The notes under the pieces: generated by a model | Databases searched by the model: none | What the model saw: only the letters and a program-made list of their open reading frames with translations | What the model was told of the DNA's origin: nothing | Made by a program: the position numbers and the translations under genes | In this document: positions 47,460 through 55,947 of the stretch, piece after piece | Position numbering within the stretch: position 1 is the first letter of the stretch | Layout of the letters: each line of letters starts with the position of its first letter | NCBI RefSeq assembly: GCF_019711375.1 | Contig: NZ_CP081295.1 | Coordinates: 186,001 to 250,000, forward strand | Origin: Qipengyuania aurantiaca | Lineage (GTDB): Bacteria; Pseudomonadota; Alphaproteobacteria; Sphingomonadales; Sphingomonadaceae | DNA length: 64,000 nucleotides | Reading direction: 5' to 3'

Positions 47460-48011
47460 CTAACCTAGTCGGGCGCGCTCCTGCTGGGCCAGTTTGCGTA
47501 GCAGCTGGGCCGCGATATCGAGGGTCTGCAACTCCTCGGTGAGGCGCATCACGAGGTCCATATCCTCCGACAGCGTATCGGCGAGATCGTCAAGTGATCC
47601 GGCCACGCGGTGCATATCGTCGGCGGTGATGTAGCTGTTGTGCAGCGGCGCGTTGCTTTCGCGCACCGGGCCGCGCTCGCGCATCTCCTCCATCAGGCGC
47701 TGGAACGCGTTGTCGACCGATTGCTGCGGCTCGGCATCGGGGAACCAGTCCTCGACCACCGTACGCTGGGAGAAGGACACCCCTGCCTGGTCGGCGCTGC
47801 GCCACACGATCTTGCCCGGCACGCACAGCGCGCCGCGACGCAATTCGACCTCATAGCCCACCAGCGGCAGGGTCTCGCCCTCGATCAGCGCGCCGATCGG
47901 CGACATATTGCACAGGCGCACCACGCCCGATCCGGGCTGCGAATGGACGCTGGCGCGCACGAACAGGTCGATCCGTTCTTCGCGGCGTTGTTTCAATTGG
48001 GCGGCGGACAA
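47460..48011 (-). CDS. PilZ-domain protein (183 aa)
   Basis: TTG start with AAGGA about 9 nt upstream. The PilZ-type RxxxR is in KQRREERIDLFVRASV and the (N/D)xSxxG in CNMSPIGALIEG, together the usual c-di-GMP binding signature. The beta-barrel covers about residues 8-85. A helical C-terminal region (about 120-183, DDLADTLSEDMDLVMRLTEEL) follows, with likely coiled-coil character. It could respond to c-di-GMP; the output partner is unknown. Confidence 0.85.
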   Translation of the reverse strand: MSAAQLKQRREERIDLFVRASVHSQPGSGVVRLCNMSPIGALIEGETLPLVGYEVELRRGALCVPGKIVWRSADQAGVSFSQRTVVEDWFPDAEPQQSVDNAFQRLMEEMRERGPVRESNAPLHNSYITADDMHRVAGSLDDLADTLSEDMDLVMRLTEELQTLDIAAQLLRKLAQQERARLG

Positions 48012-48078
48012 GTTGCGCGATCCTTTTCTTATCCCGCCTGCCTACCGCCCAAGGTTTACGATATGCTTTACGCTTTCT

Positions 48079-50175
48079 TCAGCATGATGCCTTTTTGCGA
48101 AGCCGCCACTGGTGAAGCAGCGGCTCGGTATAGCCGCTGGGCTGCTCGACACCCTTGAATATCAGATCCTTGGCGGCGCTGAAGGCCGGGCCGTCCTCGT
48201 TCTCGAGCAGCGGTTCGTAGAACGGATCGCCCGCGTTCTGCTGGTCGACCTTGGCCGCCATCCGGCGCAGCGAATCCATCACCTGGTCCTCGGTGATCAC
48301 CCCGTGGAACAACCAGTTGGCGATATGCTGGCTGGAAATGCGCAGCGTGGCGCGGTCTTCCATCAGGCCGACATCGTTTAGGTCGGGCACCTTGGAGCAG
48401 CCGACTCCCTGGTCGATCCAGCGCACGACATAGCCGAGCAGGCCCTGGCAATTGTTGTCGAGCTCTGCGCGGATCTCGTCTTCGGACCAGTTCGTGCCTT
48501 CTGCGAGCGGGATGGTGAGGAGGTCGTCGAGGCCCGGTACATCGCCGAGACCCTTTTGGACCTCGAACACGTCTTCGCGGTGATAGTGGATGGCGTGGAG
48601 CGTGGCCGCCGTCGGGCTCGGCACCCAGGCCGTGTTGGCGCCCGCGCGCAAGTGGCCGATCTTCTCCAGCATCATCTGCCCCATCAGATCGGGCGCCGCC
48701 CACATGCCCTTGCCGATCTGCGCGCGGCCCGAAAGGCCATGGCGCAGGCCGATACCGACATTGCGCGCTTCATAGGCCTTAAGCCAGGCGGAGTTCTTCA
48801 TCTCGCCCTTGCGCATCATCGGGCCGGCCCGCATCGAGGTGTGGATCTCGTCGCCCGTGCGGTCGAGGAAGCCGGTGTTGATGAAGACGATCCGGTCCTT
48901 CACCGCGTGGATACAGGCGGCAAGATTGGCGGATGTGCGGCGTTCCTCGTCCATCACCCCGACCTTGATCGTATGACGCGGCAGCTCGAGCAGGTCTTCC
49001 ACCGCGTTGAACAGGTCGTCGGTGAAGCCGCATTCCTCCGGCCCGTGCATCTTGGGTTTCACGATATAGATCGAGCCCTTGCGGCTGTTGCCGTAGGTCC
49101 CCAGCCCCGCGATGTCCTGCGCCGAGATGGCCGACGTCATCACCGCATCGAGGATGCCTTCCGGAATCTCCGCGCCATCCCACCGCATGGCCGGATTGGT
49201 CATCAGATGTCCGACGTTGCGCACGAACATCAGGCTGCGGCCCGGAAGCGCACGCTGCGTGTCCGAAGCGTCGGTATAGGTCTTGTCGGCGGCCAGTTCA
49301 CGCGTGACCGTTTTGCCGCCCTTTTCGAAGCTGTCCGACAGATCGCCCCGGATGATGCCGAGCCAGTTGCGATAGGCGGTGAGCTTGTCCTCGGCATCGA
49401 CCGCCGCCACCGAATCCTCGCAATCGGCAATGGTGGTCAGCGCGGCCTCCAGCACGATGTCGGAAATGCCCGCTTTGTCGGACTTGCCGATCGGGCTGTC
49501 GGCATCGAACTGTACCTCGATATGGAGGCCATTGTTGTGGAAGAGGAGTCCCTTGTCGGTCGTCCCGACGCGCTGCCCCTCGTCCTGCAACCCGATATTG
49601 TCGCGCCCTTCGATGTCGGCCCAGCTCTGATCCACCAGCGGCAGCGCCTCGTCGAGGAAGCGCCGCCCCTCGGCGATCACCGCCGCACCGCGATCCTCGT
49701 CATAGCCGCCGGGCCGCGCGGGCGGCGCGTCGAGCGTATCGGTGCCGTAGAACGCATCGTAAAGGCTTCCCCAGCGCGCGTTGGCCGCGTTGAGCAGGAA
49801 GCGCGCGTTGAGGATCGGCACCACCAGCTGCGGACCCGCCATGGTCGCGATTTCGGGATCGACATTCTGGGTGCCAATGGTGAAATCGCCCGGCTCGGGC
49901 ACAAGGTAGCCGATGTCCTCGATGAAGGCGCGATAGGCCTCGGCATCATGCGGCTGGCCGGCGCGCTCCCGGTGCCAGGCGTCGATTTGGGCCTGGAGGG
50001 CCTCGCGCTTTTCTAGCAGAGCCGCGTTGCGTGGGGCGAATTCGCCCAGCAGGCGTGCGAAGCCCTGCCAGAAGGTTTCCGGATCGCGGCCGAGCGGGGC
50101 CAGCACCTCTTCCTCGACGAAGGTCGCCAAAGCGGGATCGGTTTCGATACCGGCGCGCGTTACGTATTGGGTCAT
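48079..50175 (-). CDS. glcB: Malate synthase G
   Basis: Condenses glyoxylate with acetyl-CoA to malate (glyoxylate shunt and glycolate use). 698 residues, the G-type length. Diagnostic stretches are RSLMFVRNVGHLMTNPA, GSIYIVKPKMHGPEE, the active-site region MDEERRTSANL and RVVFINTGFLDRTGDEIHT-like KDRIVFINTGFLDRTGDEIH. AAGGAG lies 5 nt before the ATG. Divergent from the M20-astA-astB operon with a 133-bp gap. Confidence 0.97.
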   Translation of the reverse strand: MTQYVTRAGIETDPALATFVEEEVLAPLGRDPETFWQGFARLLGEFAPRNAALLEKREALQAQIDAWHRERAGQPHDAEAYRAFIEDIGYLVPEPGDFTIGTQNVDPEIATMAGPQLVVPILNARFLLNAANARWGSLYDAFYGTDTLDAPPARPGGYDEDRGAAVIAEGRRFLDEALPLVDQSWADIEGRDNIGLQDEGQRVGTTDKGLLFHNNGLHIEVQFDADSPIGKSDKAGISDIVLEAALTTIADCEDSVAAVDAEDKLTAYRNWLGIIRGDLSDSFEKGGKTVTRELAADKTYTDASDTQRALPGRSLMFVRNVGHLMTNPAMRWDGAEIPEGILDAVMTSAISAQDIAGLGTYGNSRKGSIYIVKPKMHGPEECGFTDDLFNAVEDLLELPRHTIKVGVMDEERRTSANLAACIHAVKDRIVFINTGFLDRTGDEIHTSMRAGPMMRKGEMKNSAWLKAYEARNVGIGLRHGLSGRAQIGKGMWAAPDLMGQMMLEKIGHLRAGANTAWVPSPTAATLHAIHYHREDVFEVQKGLGDVPGLDDLLTIPLAEGTNWSEDEIRAELDNNCQGLLGYVVRWIDQGVGCSKVPDLNDVGLMEDRATLRISSQHIANWLFHGVITEDQVMDSLRRMAAKVDQQNAGDPFYEPLLENEDGPAFSAAKDLIFKGVEQPSGYTEPLLHQWRLRKKASC

Positions 50176-50308
50176 GGAACTCCTTGAGGGTTATCGAGCG
50201 ACTAGCGATGTGGACCCGGGGAGGAGTGGCACGACCTATGCCGCCAGCCGTTGACGAATGCAAGGCGCGGGGTGGACTTGCCCCGCGCGAGCCTTAAGGA
50301 AGTTGCCG

Positions 50309-51517
50309 ATGAAACCGGATAGCGCCCCCCAAACCCTTCTCGACGCGATCGACGCGGACACCATGCTGTCGCAAGTGCAGGACTGGGCGGCGATCAACAC
50401 CGGCACGGCGAATATCGAAGGCCTTGCGAGAATGGCCGGCGTGCTGGCCGATGCCTTCTCGGCCCTGCCCGGCGACGTCGAGCTGGTCGACCCTGCGCAA
50501 GTAACCGCGATTTCCGCCGAGGGGCGCGAATTCGAAAAACCGCATGGCCAGCACATGGTTCTGCGCGTGCGACCCGAGGCCGAACGCCGCTTCGTGCTGA
50601 CCGGCCACATGGACACGGTCTTCCCCGTGGACCATCCGTTCCAGGACGTGACATGGCTCGACGACGAAACGATCAACGGCCCCGGCACTGCCGACATGAA
50701 GGGCGGTCTCAACATCATCCTCCACACGCTCAAGACCTTCGAGACGATGAAGGGATCGGATCGCGTCGGCTACGATGTGATGATCAACTCCGACGAGGAA
50801 ACCGGCAGCCTCGCCAGCCGCGGCCTGATCGAGGAGTTGGCGCGCGAGAAATACGCGGCGCTAACCTATGAGCCCTCTGCGCTGCCCGACGGCACGCTTG
50901 CCCATGCGCGCGGCGGAACGGGCAATTACTCGATCACCATTACCGGGCGCAGCGCCCATGCAGGCCGCAACCCGCACGAAGGCCGCAACGCCATCGTCGC
51001 CGCCAGCGATCTCGTGCTGCGGATCAAGGCGCTGGAGGCCGAAGACATCACGGTGAACCCCGCCAAGATCGAAGGCGGCGCGGCCAACAATGTCGTGCCC
51101 GACCTTGCCATCCTGCGGTTCAACATCCGTCCCAAGTCGACCGACGCGATGAACCGCTTCGACGGCGAACTCGATGCCATACTGCGCCACATCGAGGCCG
51201 GGCATGAGGTCGGCATCCATCGCCACGGCGGCGTGACCCGTCCGCCCAAGCCGGTTGACGAGAAAGCCCAGCGCCTGTTCGACCTCGTCAAGGCATGCGG
51301 CGCGGAGCTCGGCCAGACCATTGGCTGGAAACCGACCGGCGGCGTTTGCGACGGCAACAACATCGCCGCCACCGGCGTGCCCGTGGTCGACACCATGGGC
51401 GTGCGCGGCGGCGCCATCCATTCGCCCGACGAATTCATGATTGTCCCTTCGCTGCGGGAACGCGCTGCCTTGAGCGCGCTGGTCCTGACGAAGCTTTCCA
51501 CCGGAGACCATTTGTGA
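50309..51517 (+). CDS. M20-family amidohydrolase/peptidase linked to astAB (402 aa)
   Basis: Zinc hydrolase of the M20 family, similar to carboxypeptidase G2-type enzymes. The metal-binding residues are in LTGHMDTVFP and NGPGTADMKGG (D in the bridging position), and the general base Glu in INSDEETGS. The dimerisation domain begins ITITGRSAHAGRNP, where the conserved His is present. The end GGVCDGNNIAATG, then GGAIHSPDEFM completes the site. TAAGGAAG precedes the ATG. It overlaps astA by 4 nt, so it probably acts in, or recovers substrate for, arginine catabolism. Confidence 0.9.
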   Translation: MKPDSAPQTLLDAIDADTMLSQVQDWAAINTGTANIEGLARMAGVLADAFSALPGDVELVDPAQVTAISAEGREFEKPHGQHMVLRVRPEAERRFVLTGHMDTVFPVDHPFQDVTWLDDETINGPGTADMKGGLNIILHTLKTFETMKGSDRVGYDVMINSDEETGSLASRGLIEELAREKYAALTYEPSALPDGTLAHARGGTGNYSITITGRSAHAGRNPHEGRNAIVAASDLVLRIKALEAEDITVNPAKIEGGAANNVVPDLAILRFNIRPKSTDAMNRFDGELDAILRHIEAGHEVGIHRHGGVTRPPKPVDEKAQRLFDLVKACGAELGQTIGWKPTGGVCDGNNIAATGVPVVDTMGVRGGAIHSPDEFMIVPSLRERAALSALVLTKLSTGDHL

Positions 51518-52530
51518 CCTTCCGCCTGCGCGCCGCGCATATTTCCGATCTCGAACATCTCTACGAAATGGCCAAGCTTACCGGCGGCGGGTTCACCAAC
51601 CTGCCCGCCGACAAGGCCGCGCTGACCAAGAAGCTCGAGCGCGCCGATGCCGCTTTCTCGCGCACCGAGGACACGCTGGGCGACGATGTTTTCACGCTGG
51701 TGCTGGAAAATACCGAGACCGGTCAGGTTCGCGGCACCTGCCAGCTATTCAGCCAGGTCGGCCAGCAGTGGCCCTTCTACAGCTACCGCCTCAACACGCT
51801 GACGCAGCACAGCCAGGAACTCGACCGCACGGTGCGCGCCGAACTGCTGAGCCTCGTCACCGATCTGGAAGGTTCGTCCGAAGTCGGCGGGCTGTTCCTG
51901 CACCCCGGCGAGCGGGCGGGCGGCCTCGGCCTGCTCTTGGCGCGCAGCCGCTATCTCTTCATCGCCATGCACCGCGCGCGCTTTGCCGACCGCATCCTTG
52001 CCGAACTGCGCGGGGTGATCGACGATCGCGGCGGCTCGCCCTTCTGGGATGGTGTTGCAGGCCGCTTCTTCGGCATGACCTTCCAGGAAGCGGATTATTT
52101 CAACGCCACCAACGGCAACCAATTCATCGCCGATTTGATGCCCAAGCACCCGGTCTATGTCGAAATGCTTAGTGAGGAAGCGCGCAAGGTCATCGGCGTG
52201 CCCCACCCCAGCGGCCGCGCGGCCATGCGGATGCTCGAGAACGAAGGCTTCGCCTATGAAGGCTATGTCGACATTTTCGACGGCGGCCCCTCGATGACGG
52301 CACGCACCGACAATGTGAAGAGCGTGAAGGAAGCGAAGCCTGCAAAGGTAACCGCCATCGACCTCGACATCGGCGAGCGCGCGCTCATCGCAACCGGCGA
52401 GTTGGGCGGCTTCAAATCGGCCTATGGCATGCGCGAATTCGGCGAGGACGGCAGCGTCAGCATCGACGAGATCAGCGCGAAAGCGCTGGAAGTGAGCGTG
52501 GGCGATACGGTCTGGAGTGTTGCGCGATGA
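51514..52530 (+). CDS. astA: Arginine N-succinyltransferase
   Basis: First step of the arginine succinyltransferase (AST) pathway. 338 residues, GTG start (GTGA overlap). RAAHISDLEHLYEMAKLTGGGFTNLP and SEVGGLFLHPGERAGGLGLLLARSRYLFIA are diagnostic of AstA. The enzyme uses succinyl-CoA and yields succinylarginine for AstB. Only astA and astB are here; astC, astD and astE are not in the window. Confidence 0.95.
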   Translation: MTFRLRAAHISDLEHLYEMAKLTGGGFTNLPADKAALTKKLERADAAFSRTEDTLGDDVFTLVLENTETGQVRGTCQLFSQVGQQWPFYSYRLNTLTQHSQELDRTVRAELLSLVTDLEGSSEVGGLFLHPGERAGGLGLLLARSRYLFIAMHRARFADRILAELRGVIDDRGGSPFWDGVAGRFFGMTFQEADYFNATNGNQFIADLMPKHPVYVEMLSEEARKVIGVPHPSGRAAMRMLENEGFAYEGYVDIFDGGPSMTARTDNVKSVKEAKPAKVTAIDLDIGERALIATGELGGFKSAYGMREFGEDGSVSIDEISAKALEVSVGDTVWSVAR

Positions 52531-53777
52531 GCTTAGTAGAAATCAATTTCGACGGCATCGTCGGCCCCAGCCACAATTACGCGGGGCTCAGCCTCGGCAA
52601 TATCGCCAGCGCGAGCCACAAGGGGGACACGTCCTACCCCCGCGCGGCGGCGCTTCAGGGCATTGCCAAGATGCGCTCAAACATGGCGCTGGGCCTTGCG
52701 CAGGGCTTCCTCCTGCCGCTTCCACGCCCCAATGGCGACCTCATCCGCGGCCTCGCGATCGACGAAGACACACCCCGCCAGCTGCTCGCCGCCGCATGGT
52801 CCGCCTCGAGCATGTGGACGGCCAACGCCGCCACCGTCAGCCCCGCGCCCGACACTTCGGACGGGCGCTGCCACCTGACACCGGCCAACCTTGTCACCAT
52901 GCCGCACCGCGCGCAGGAATGGCAGGACACGCAGGCACAGCTCGCCATCGCTTTCGGCGACGAAGAGCATTTCACGATCCACGACGCCATCCTCCCCGCC
53001 TTCGGCGACGAAGGTGCGGCCAACCACATGCGCTTTTGCGAGGGCCATGACGCGACGGGGGTCGAGGTCTTCGTCTGGGGCAGGCAGGGCGGCAAGTTCC
53101 CCGCGCGCCAGCACGAACAGGCCAGCCGCGCCATTGCCCGCCTCCACGGACTCGATCCGGCGAAATGCGTCTTCATCGAACAGAACCCGCAAGCCATCGA
53201 AGCGGGCGCGTTCCACAACGACGTAGTCTCCGTGGCGAACGAGCGCGTGCTCTTCACCCACGAACGCGCCTTTGCCAACCAGCAGGGCGCTTACGAGGCC
53301 ATCCGCGCAGCCTTTCCTGCTCTCGAAGTCGTCGAAGTGCCGGAAAGCGCGGTCAGTCTCGAAGAAGCGATCCGCACCTACCTCTTCAACGCCCAGCTTC
53401 TCACCCTGCCCAGCGGCGAGATGGCGCTGGTCGTGCCGAGCGAATGCCAGGAAAGCGCCAGCGTCTGGGCCTGGTGCGAGAGCATGCTCGCCAGCAACGG
53501 ACCGATCCGCAAGGTCATCCCCGTCGATGTGCGCCAGTCCATGGCCAATGGCGGCGGCCCCGCCTGCCTGCGCCTGCGCGTGGTGGCCGACCCGGCGACG
53601 GTCGACCAGCGCTTCATGCTGGACGAAGCCAAGGCCGACCGGATCGAAGCGGTGATCGCCGAAATGTGGCCCGAAACCATCGACCCGCAGGACATCGGCA
53701 GCGAAGCGCTGGCCGTCCGCGTGATCGAGGCGCGCGAGGCCCTGTTGAGTGTCCTATCCTTGGACAGTCTCGCCTAA
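52527..53777 (+). CDS. astB: N-succinylarginine dihydrolase
   Basis: Second AST step: succinylarginine to succinylornithine, CO2 and ammonia. 416 residues. The family opening NFDGIVGPSHNYAGLSLGN and HNDVVSVANERVLFTHE are clear; the catalytic Cys is C347 in NGGGPACLRLR. ATGA overlap with astA. No terminator is visible after it. Confidence 0.96.
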   Translation: MSLVEINFDGIVGPSHNYAGLSLGNIASASHKGDTSYPRAAALQGIAKMRSNMALGLAQGFLLPLPRPNGDLIRGLAIDEDTPRQLLAAAWSASSMWTANAATVSPAPDTSDGRCHLTPANLVTMPHRAQEWQDTQAQLAIAFGDEEHFTIHDAILPAFGDEGAANHMRFCEGHDATGVEVFVWGRQGGKFPARQHEQASRAIARLHGLDPAKCVFIEQNPQAIEAGAFHNDVVSVANERVLFTHERAFANQQGAYEAIRAAFPALEVVEVPESAVSLEEAIRTYLFNAQLLTLPSGEMALVVPSECQESASVWAWCESMLASNGPIRKVIPVDVRQSMANGGGPACLRLRVVADPATVDQRFMLDEAKADRIEAVIAEMWPETIDPQDIGSEALAVRVIEAREALLSVLSLDSLA

Positions 53778-53920
53778 TACCGGTGCACGAGAGTTAACCG
53801 CCTCGACTCTCCTGTCCCCCTTCGACACACTCTTTCTTAACCCTCCGATTCGGCAGGAACGCGTGCATACGCGGCCCGTTGGTCGGTTGAAGGTTAGGAA
53901 AGAGGAGCTCTGCGCCACCC

Positions 53921-54175
53921 ATGTGGACCAAGGTAAAACGGCTGTTTGTGATCAAGACGCGCTTCGAGGCGTATCTGATCATCTACGGCCTTGCCCTTGG
54001 CGCCATGACCCGCGGGGCCCATTACACGGTCGAATATCCTGGAGTGGGCGGCTGGCTGCTGATGGCGGCTACTGCAGGCGCGGTCTTCCTTGGCGGCGCG
54101 AAGATCCTTGACGCGATCCGCTACGAGCAGGAGGCGAAGAAAGCGGCCGAGGCGGACGAGCAAGCCGCGCAATAG
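53921..54175 (+). CDS. Small conserved membrane protein (84 aa)
   Basis: Begins MWTKVKRLFVIKTRFEAYLI. Two hydrophobic spans (FEAYLIIYGLALGAMTRG and GWLLMAATAGAVFLGGAKIL) are followed by a charged helical tail (YEQEAKKAAEADEQAAQ). No named family is known to me. GAGGAGC lies about 14 nt upstream. The gene stands alone between astB and ssrA. Its 143-nt leader has no gene. Confidence 0.72.
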   Translation: MWTKVKRLFVIKTRFEAYLIIYGLALGAMTRGAHYTVEYPGVGGWLLMAATAGAVFLGGAKILDAIRYEQEAKKAAEADEQAAQ

Positions 54176-54189
54176 CCGAATTTCGATGC

Positions 54190-54314
54190 TGAAGGTGGGG
54201 GTTGCAGTTGCTAGCTACCCCGAGTTCTCGTTTCAGGGGGGATGACCGTCGCGCCTTGGCGAGGTCAGCTCTTTCATTCGGATGAAGGTGGGGGTTTCTG
54301 TTGCTAGCTACCCC
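54190..54314. repeat. Two near-identical 32-nt hairpin units beside ssrA
   Basis: Direct repeats at 54190-54221 and 54283-54314 match at 30 of 32 positions. Both carry GGTGGGGGTT..GTTGCTAGCTACCCC, which can fold with a GGGG/CCCC stem. Start-to-start distance is 93 nt. On the forward strand each also opens a short frame with the same seven or so residues (MLKVGVAVASYP and MKVGVSVASYP), which end after 19 and 27 residues. They lie just past the 3' end of ssrA. Origin (duplication, att-like remnant or small RNA) is undecided. Confidence 0.6.
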
Positions 54315-54329
54315 CGGAGCCCCGGAATC

Positions 54330-54630
54330 CGCTTCTGTTGCCCGGTGGGTCCAACCGCGCTTTAGCTTTGTAAGATCAGGGCGTTAGCCCGTCAGATTAC
54401 GCTGCGAGAGCGAGTGCTTCGTTATCGTTGGCACTTGTGTGTTGTGAACAGTTTTACGGGTTACTCAGCCCGGACGAAAACACTGTCTTTCAGCACACGT
54501 CGATCCTAGTTCGGCCCCGTCAAAAACCGCTTTAAATCAGCGGGTCATGGTGGAGCCGCCGGGTACTGCCCCCGGGTCCGTTGTACCTATTGCACAGCGA
54601 AGTTTATCGCCATAGCCGGTCGAAACCGGC
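54330..54630 (-). ncRNA. ssrA: tmRNA, circularly permuted two-piece form
   Basis: Rescues stalled ribosomes and adds a degradation tag. The tag ANDNEALALAA plus stop is encoded at 54432-54397. As in other alphaproteobacteria the order is permuted. The acceptor piece comes first, ending GGCTCCACCA at 54548. An intervening segment of 29 nt (54547-54519) follows. The coding piece begins GGGGCCG at 54518. GGGGCCG pairs with CGGCTCC, giving a 7-bp acceptor stem with a G-U at the third pair, the alanine identity element. The 5' start near 54630 is set from a likely promoter; the 3' end near 54330 is approximate. Confidence 0.92.
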
Positions 54631-54636
54631 AGCTCC

Positions 54637-54664
54637 CATATAGCGATCAATCGCTTAATGTGAA
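54637..54664 (-). promoter_or_regulatory. Likely ssrA promoter
   Basis: Reading the reverse strand: TTCACA (54664-54659), 16 nt, TATATG (54642-54637), with transcription expected near 54630. It sits directly after the mscL stem-loop and before the tmRNA acceptor piece. Matches to the consensus are moderate. Confidence 0.45.
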
Positions 54665-54670
54665 GTGTAT

Positions 54671-54692
54671 CCCCTCGCGAAACCGCGAGGGG
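54671..54692 (-). terminator. Stem-loop after mscL
   Basis: Perfect 9-bp stem CCCCTCGCG / CGCGAGGGG with loop GTTT, 7 nt beyond the mscL stop. No long U-run follows, so it may act by stabilising the mRNA end or as a weak terminator that separates mscL from ssrA. Confidence 0.55.
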
Positions 54693-54698
54693 ACGTCC

Positions 54699-55166
54699 TC
54701 AGCCCATGGGGCCTTCTTCAGGCGCATAGTCCGGGCGCGCCGCGCGCAATTCGTCGCGGATTTCCTTGAGGATATCGAGCTCGGTCGGACCGGTCGGCGC
54801 GGCCTCTTCCTTCTCTTCGAACTCCGCCATGACCTTCTTGGCGTAGCGCACCAGCAGGAACACAATGAAAGCCAGGATCACGAAGTTGATTACGGCGGTG
54901 ATGAAGCTGCCATAGCCGATCATCGCGGCGCCCGCTTCCTGCAGGGCGGCGTAGTCGTCGAGCGGGCCGTCATAGCCTTCGGGCGTATCGAGCAGGATGA
55001 AATAGCGGCTGAAATCCGCCCCGCCGAAAATCGCGCCGACGACCGGCATGATGATCTCGTCGGTCAGCGATTTGACGATCGCGCCGAAAGCCGCGCCGAT
55101 GATGACCGCGACCGCGAGGTCCATGACATTGCCCTTCGCGATGAAGGCCTTGAAATCCTTGAGCAC
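54699..55166 (-). CDS. mscL: Large-conductance mechanosensitive channel MscL
   Basis: Inner-membrane tension valve that protects from osmotic downshock. 155 residues, GTG start with GGGAGA about 8 nt upstream. VMDLAVAVIIGAAFGAIVKSL is TM1 and the gate; TM2 is GSFITAVINFVILAFIVFLLV. The periplasmic loop between them and the charged C-terminal helix bundle (LDILKEIRDELRA) are normal. In-frame extension upstream has no family match. Confidence 0.96.
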   Translation of the reverse strand: MLKDFKAFIAKGNVMDLAVAVIIGAAFGAIVKSLTDEIIMPVVGAIFGGADFSRYFILLDTPEGYDGPLDDYAALQEAGAAMIGYGSFITAVINFVILAFIVFLLVRYAKKVMAEFEEKEEAAPTGPTELDILKEIRDELRAARPDYAPEEGPMG

Positions 55167-55318
55167 GTGCAATTCTCCCGGCAACCCTGTTGTCCCTCGT
55201 GCATTCCTGACACGAGAGGTGCGGGGGCTCAAGCCCGGCATAGCTTGAAAGCATGCGCGAGCGTGCTATCTCGATAAGACAGTCTGACGCTTTGGCATCT
55301 GCAAGGGGAATTGCCGCC

Positions 55319-55939
55319 ATGAACCGTATCCACGCCTTTCGTATGTTCCTGCTCGGCGCCTTCGCGCTCGGCCTTTCGGCTTGCGGCATCAACTCCGTGC
55401 CGACCAAGGAAGAAGCGGCCAAGGCCCAGTGGGGGAATGTGGAATCGGCCATGCAACGGCGCCATGACCTCATCCCCAACCTAGTCCGGGTCGCCGAAGC
55501 GGCGGCTGTATCGGAACGCGACATCCTGACCGGCGTGATCGAAGCACGTAGCAAGGCCATGGGGGTCAACATCACGACCGACGACCTGTCCGACCCCGAT
55601 GAATTTCAAAAGATCCAGCAAGCTGAGAATCAGCTGACGCAAGCGATCGGTCAGTTCCGCACCGTCGTCGAGCAATATCCGGATCTCAAAAGTAATGAGA
55701 ATTTCCGAGACCTCATGGTATCTCTCGATGAAAGCGAAAATCTGATCAATACGGAGCGGATGCGCTACAACGAGGCTGCTCAGGTCTACAACACGGCCAT
55801 TCGTACCTTCCCCGAAACCATCGGAGCAAACATCATCCACGGCGCAGAACCGCTGGAATATTTCGATGCGGAAGACGGAGCCGCCGACGCTCCGAACGTC
55901 GAGTTCGACAGTATCACAGGTGATCGCGCAGAAAGCTGA
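55319..55939 (+). CDS. lemA: LemA-family lipoprotein (206 aa)
   Basis: LemA is an antiparallel helical envelope protein of unclear role. Signal MNRIHAFRMFLLGAFALGLSA with lipobox LSAC (Cys22). The LemA core AMQRRHDLIPNLVRVAEAAA, then DLKSNENFRDLMVSLDESENLINTERMRYNEAAQVYN is diagnostic. The latter half and the next gene have visibly lower GC than their surroundings. It is followed 8 nt later by two TPM-domain genes, a common trio. Confidence 0.92.
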   Translation: MNRIHAFRMFLLGAFALGLSACGINSVPTKEEAAKAQWGNVESAMQRRHDLIPNLVRVAEAAAVSERDILTGVIEARSKAMGVNITTDDLSDPDEFQKIQQAENQLTQAIGQFRTVVEQYPDLKSNENFRDLMVSLDESENLINTERMRYNEAAQVYNTAIRTFPETIGANIIHGAEPLEYFDAEDGAADAPNVEFDSITGDRAES

Positions 55940-55947
55940 GGCGCGTC

